Shown: in pieces, positions 6,899-9,328 of the stretch
How the letters are laid out: each line of letters begins with the position of its first letter
Numbering within the stretch: the stretch's first letter is position 1
From: Caldifarciminota bacterium
GTDB lineage: Bacteria > Hydrothermota > Hydrothermia > B15-G9
Length of the DNA stretch: 9,328 nucleotides
Assembly: GCA_027064565.1 (NCBI GenBank)
Contig: JAMOPK010000304.1
Coordinates: forward strand, 1 to 9,328
Direction of reading: 5' to 3'
Position numbers and translations under genes: made by a program
Notes under the pieces: generated by a model
The model's input: the letters and a program-made list of their open reading frames with translations, nothing else
Databases searched by the model: none
Told to the model about the DNA's origin: nothing

Positions 6899-7505
6899 TC
6901 ACGGCAGCGGCTCCACGGCCACACGCCCAAACCCAAATGAGGTAGCTTTCCCTATATGAACCACTTCCATGGCCATGAGCAGGGGGAGTAACGGGGCAAT
7001 TTTCCCTTCAAAAACGGCTTCGCCCACGAATCCCTTGAACTGCATCCGTCTCTTCTTCCGTGTTGAGTATCTGAACATATCAAAATTCTGGATGTTTTGG
7101 GAAACGGTCTTAACAGAGCTGGCAATTTTGAGCGGTTTTTCGGGGTATGTCCACTTTTCATCGGTGTGGAATTCGACCAGCCACTTAATGCGCCTTAAAG
7201 CTGACTCGATGATGGCGGAAAAGACGGGTTCATGCAATAACTTGCCATGCCACATGAGTTTTGTCGGGGTGAGAAAATCTATTCTGACGGTTCCGGGTTC
7301 CTGTTTTGCGTTTTCCCCCAATTCCATGATGTTCTGTGGATTGGGTTTGCCGATTAGCGCAGACTGACTTCCGAAAAGCGTAGCCAAATGCGCCCCTCAG
7401 TGTCGAACCCATGAAACGTGGCAGGCTGATTTCATCGAGTGCAATGAAATCCACATTTAGCTGGATGTAAGGCAACGAGGGCCAAAGGGGGCCGTTTCCG
7501 TCCAT
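6899..7505 (-). pseudogene. cas6: Degraded cas6 (CRISPR RNA-processing RAMP endoribonuclease), internal deletion and frameshift
   Basis: Cas6 cuts pre-crRNA within the repeat. Two parts of one gene lie in different frames. The N-terminal part starts at the ATG 7503-7505 and gives LPRFMGSTLRGAFGYAFRKSVC (its residues 28-49), which matches the family opening LPxxxGSxLRGAFGxALRxxVC. The C-terminal part, open up to the TGA at 6899, has RIDFLTPTKL, ALRRIKWL, YSTRKKRRM, GFVGEAVFEG and HIGKATSFGFGRV, the hallmarks of the Cas6 C-terminal RAMP domain (PF10040 type), including the glycine-rich loop. Conserved sequence is lost and the frame switches between about 7359 and 7300. I recall intact proteins as about 250-330 residues, whereas only about 200 are represented here, so roughly 100 residues are gone. 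The gene follows the SAVED stop by 4 bases. No CRISPR array or other cas gene is visible. Confidence 0.82.
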
Positions 7506-7509
7506 GCTC

Positions 7510-8574
7510 TCACACAAAAGGTTTTATCTTATTGAGTTCCAGCACCATCACATAACTGTTGCTTTTCCGATCGTAATTGTAAACACGTATCGGCTCAAAG
7601 TGTCCGACGGCCATTCCCAGAAGAAATGCCAGCATTACGGGCATACTGACCACAAGGTGGATTTCCCTGTAATTTCGCGCCTTGATATGGTGTTCAAGGA
7701 TGTTGAATACCTCGTTGGCAATGTATTTCCAGTCCCTGCCGCCCTCTTCGAGGGCCGGGAGATTCCCGCCAGTCTTTCCTCTAACCTTCAGGATGGTGAA
7801 ATCGGCAAAATCCGGCCTGTTATGGGCGTCTGGCTCATGACTTGCAAACCACAGCTCGACGAGCAGCCTGTCGTCGCCATCCCTCAGCTCAAATTCCACA
7901 TCCTGGAGGTCTTCCAGAGATTTTCTTGCTTTGATTTCCCTGACATTTTCCGACAGGTCGCTGACAAGGCGATATCTACCGCCGATGAACTGATAGGCCA
8001 CGATGGACTTCTTGGTTCCGAACCCGGCACCGATGCCCAGCGCCACAACCGATGGGCCTTTTATGCCTATGTGATAGACCACTCTGCCGGGGAAAATGCG
8101 ATCGAGCCGATTGAAATCAAGGCCCACATTCTGGATGAATTCGAGCCATTTTTCCGGATCGTTGCTCAACTCACCGCTCTGGTTGAAGTAGAAATAGGAA
8201 TCCGTCAGCATGAAATGGTTTTTGATGTCCTTGGGGTCGATAAGGCTGGAGTCGAACCGACCGCTGTTGACCATGCTGTTCCAGAGCATCCTGTAGCTCC
8301 GTTCAGCCTCCTCGCTGGAAGATGGAATGCCGATGAAATAAGGGACATGCAACTCCTCACGCTCAAGCTTCCACTTTTTGTAGGCCTGTTTGATGAAATA
8401 GATGGTGGACACCACGAACAGAACCAGCGTCAGGATCCTGATATAAGCTGCCTGCCTCCATTGGAGGTCGGCGAAGATGTCGGCGAGGATCATGCAGAAG
8501 CCGGTAATCCCATAGCCGATGAGAATTTCTGGCGTCAGTGATGCTTTGACGAACTGCCAGAACTTACTCCTCAT
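7510..8574 (-). CDS. Two-TM SAVED-domain protein, putative cyclic-oligonucleotide-gated membrane effector
   Basis: Numbering from the ATG at 8574 gives 354 residues. Two hydrophobic helices (about 17-36 and 43-62) are followed by a basic juxtamembrane stretch (KKWKLER) and a cytosolic domain. Two CARF-like halves are recognisable in it: YHIGIKGPSVVALGIGAGF (168-186) leading to VAYQF, and IHLVVSMPVMLAFLLG (305-320) leading to IRVYNYD (329-335). This bipartite pattern is the SAVED sensor, known to bind cyclic oligonucleotides made by CD-NTases or type III Cas10. TM-SAVED proteins (Cap14-like) are thought to damage the membrane when ligand binds. The upstream lipoprotein TGA overlaps this ATG (ATGA), and the cas6 relic follows by 4 bases. 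A GTG at 8631 and an ATG at 8592 are also in frame, but the latter exists only because of a 10-base duplication. Ligand and activity are inferred. Confidence 0.8.
   Translation of the reverse strand: MRSKFWQFVKASLTPEILIGYGITGFCMILADIFADLQWRQAAYIRILTLVLFVVSTIYFIKQAYKKWKLEREELHVPYFIGIPSSSEEAERSYRMLWNSMVNSGRFDSSLIDPKDIKNHFMLTDSYFYFNQSGELSNDPEKWLEFIQNVGLDFNRLDRIFPGRVVYHIGIKGPSVVALGIGAGFGTKKSIVAYQFIGGRYRLVSDLSENVREIKARKSLEDLQDVEFELRDGDDRLLVELWFASHEPDAHNRPDFADFTILKVRGKTGGNLPALEEGGRDWKYIANEVFNILEHHIKARNYREIHLVVSMPVMLAFLLGMAVGHFEPIRVYNYDRKSNSYVMVLELNKIKPFV
8389..8526 (-). other. Transmembrane hairpin of the SAVED protein
   Basis: The region encodes two hydrophobic segments (starting ILIGYGITGF and AAYIRILTLV) separated by a short turn with Asp, Gln, Trp and Arg. 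The positive residues just after the second helix predict that both termini, and hence the SAVED sensor, face the cytosol. Confidence 0.7.
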
Positions 8575-9312
8575 GGATTTATTTCTTGACATTTCTTGAC
8601 AGCCAAAATGCGCATGGAAACCGGACTCCACGAGCCGAGCACTATGTGGTTGTCATCGATGTCATCGTGGATGAGGTAGCCGACCGGTGGATTGTGGTCA
8701 AACCTTGTCATAAAGTAATGGCGGCCGTTCCAGTAACCCTCGCCGTTCCATAGCACGAGAAGGGAATATTGTTCACCGAGTTCCCAGTCGAGGAGTTCGA
8801 TGAAATCGTCAGCGGAATGTGCTGCACACCAGTTTTTTACATCGTTCCAGTCCGCAACCGTGTAGTCCGTGCCGAATTCAGCCTGAACATCGGCCACGAG
8901 GTCGGAACTATCGGGATAAGCTGACCGGGTTATGCGGAACGGGAACTCCTCGATGGTGACGGTAACGGGGTCAGACCAGTCTGAGATGTTGCCCAGCGTA
9001 TCCTTTGCCTGAGCGCGAATCTGATAAGTGCCTGCGGCCGTGAATGTATGCGAGAACCCGGCTGCCCCCACATCCGGAGAAAAGAAAAATGACCACTCAG
9101 AGACCTCGCCGTCTCCCCAATCGAACCTGACGGCTACCCTGTCATTTTCCGGATCGGAAACCGTAGCACTGTAGTCGTAGGATTGTCCGACATAACCGCT
9201 TCTGGGCCCCTGAATTCCCTGAATGGAAGGGGGATCATTCGCAGTTTCTTTGCCGCAGAAGGCAAGAAACATCAACACAGATATTGAGAGCAAGGTTAAA
9301 AACCTTTTTCAT
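8571..9312 (-). CDS. PKD-domain lipoprotein, reading frame broken in the signal peptide
   Basis: An exported protein of unknown function. The main frame is open from a TTG at 9293 to 8571 (240 residues in that numbering). Residues about 21-115 form one PKD (Ig-like) domain with VSDPENDRVAVRFDWGDG (45-62), FSHTF and AGTYQIRAQAKD. Residues 118-234 are a Trp/Asp-rich domain I do not recognise, with WNGEGYWNGRHYF. The natural start is the ATG at 9310-9312, 8 bases after AGGAGG, but it lies one base out of frame and yields only a 25-residue peptide. Removing one base from the A5 or T5 run nearby restores MKRFLTLLSISVLMFLAFC followed by GKE, a typical lipoprotein leader, although Phe at -1 of the Cys is unusual. 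Its stop overlaps the SAVED start. The frame break is either a real mutation or phase switch, or a sequencing error. Confidence 0.75.
8581..8600 (-). repeat. 10-base perfect tandem duplication at the lipoprotein/SAVED junction
   Basis: GTCAAGAAAT occurs twice in direct succession on the minus strand. With a single copy, the lipoprotein would end AVKK followed by TAA, and the SAVED ATG at 8574 would follow 4 bases later. The second copy adds six residues and moves the stop into overlap with that ATG. Confidence 0.9.
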
Positions 9313-9320
9313 CCTAACGT

Positions 9321-9326
9321 CCTCCT
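9321..9326 (-). promoter_or_regulatory. Ribosome-binding site of the PKD lipoprotein
   Basis: AGGAGG on the minus strand lies 8 bases before the ATG at 9312. It marks that ATG, and not the in-frame TTG at 9293, as the intended start. The promoter lies beyond the window. Confidence 0.75.
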
Positions 9327-9328
9327 GA

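Noticed and set aside
6797..7517. CRISPR repeats or array near the cas6 relic
   Set aside because: I looked through this stretch and the rest of the window and found no regularly spaced direct repeats, so no array is called.
7230..7517. Reading the N-terminal cas6 piece as an independent 95-residue protein
   Set aside because: Family similarity stops near residue 49 and the rest is the out-of-frame translation of the C-terminal cas6 segment.
7504..8541. 345-codon open frame on the plus strand opposite the SAVED gene
   Set aside because: It is antisense to a well-supported gene, has no ribosome-binding site, and its composition matches no protein family I know; it is a codon shadow.

Overview
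The window reads as bacterial chromosome of roughly 50% GC. Four features point to an uncultured Gram-negative lineage near the FCB group (WOR-3, Cloacimonadota or Hydrothermae type): a very large outer-membrane protein whose N-terminal and middle blocks resemble a family I know from Bacteroidetes and relatives, a PKD lipoprotein with the DWGDG motif, a phosphofructokinase of the pyrophosphate-using type, and several lipoprotein signals. The lineage is inferred, not proven.

Layout. Positions 1-197 (minus) hold the N-terminus of rsmD, cut by the window edge. A 337-bp divergent spacer carries a strong promoter with an operator-like dyad. It drives fba-pfk (535-2496, plus), a compact two-gene glycolytic operon that ends in a strong hairpin terminator at 2526-2552. 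Everything beyond is on the minus strand and is listed here in transcription order from the right edge. A PKD-domain lipoprotein (start codon 9312, reading frame broken in its signal peptide) overlaps by 4 nt a membrane-anchored SAVED-domain protein (7510-8574). Four nt after that comes a cas6 relic (6899-7505) that has lost its middle third. After a 102-bp gap, a DUF4097 lipoprotein (5954-6796) is coupled by overlapping stop and start codons to the 909-residue outer-membrane protein (3228-5957). Then comes tRNA-Ser(CGA) with its own promoter, and a DUF192 lipoprotein only 17 nt downstream of the tRNA, sharing the terminator with pfk.

How the genes work together. fba and pfk form the fructose-6-phosphate / fructose-1,6-bisphosphate / triose-phosphate segment of glycolysis, probably reversible because the Pfk carries the Asp/Lys pair of PPi-dependent enzymes. 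DUF4097 plus the large barrel protein look like a cell-envelope pair.

The right end is the most interesting part. A two-TM SAVED protein has the architecture of cyclic-oligonucleotide-gated membrane effectors (CBASS Cap14-like, or type III CRISPR ancillary proteins). It sits between a lipoprotein gene and a decayed crRNA-processing cas6, with no CRISPR array, Cas10 or nucleotide cyclase in view. This looks like the eroded edge of a cyclic-nucleotide defence island, or an orphan effector whose signal is made elsewhere.
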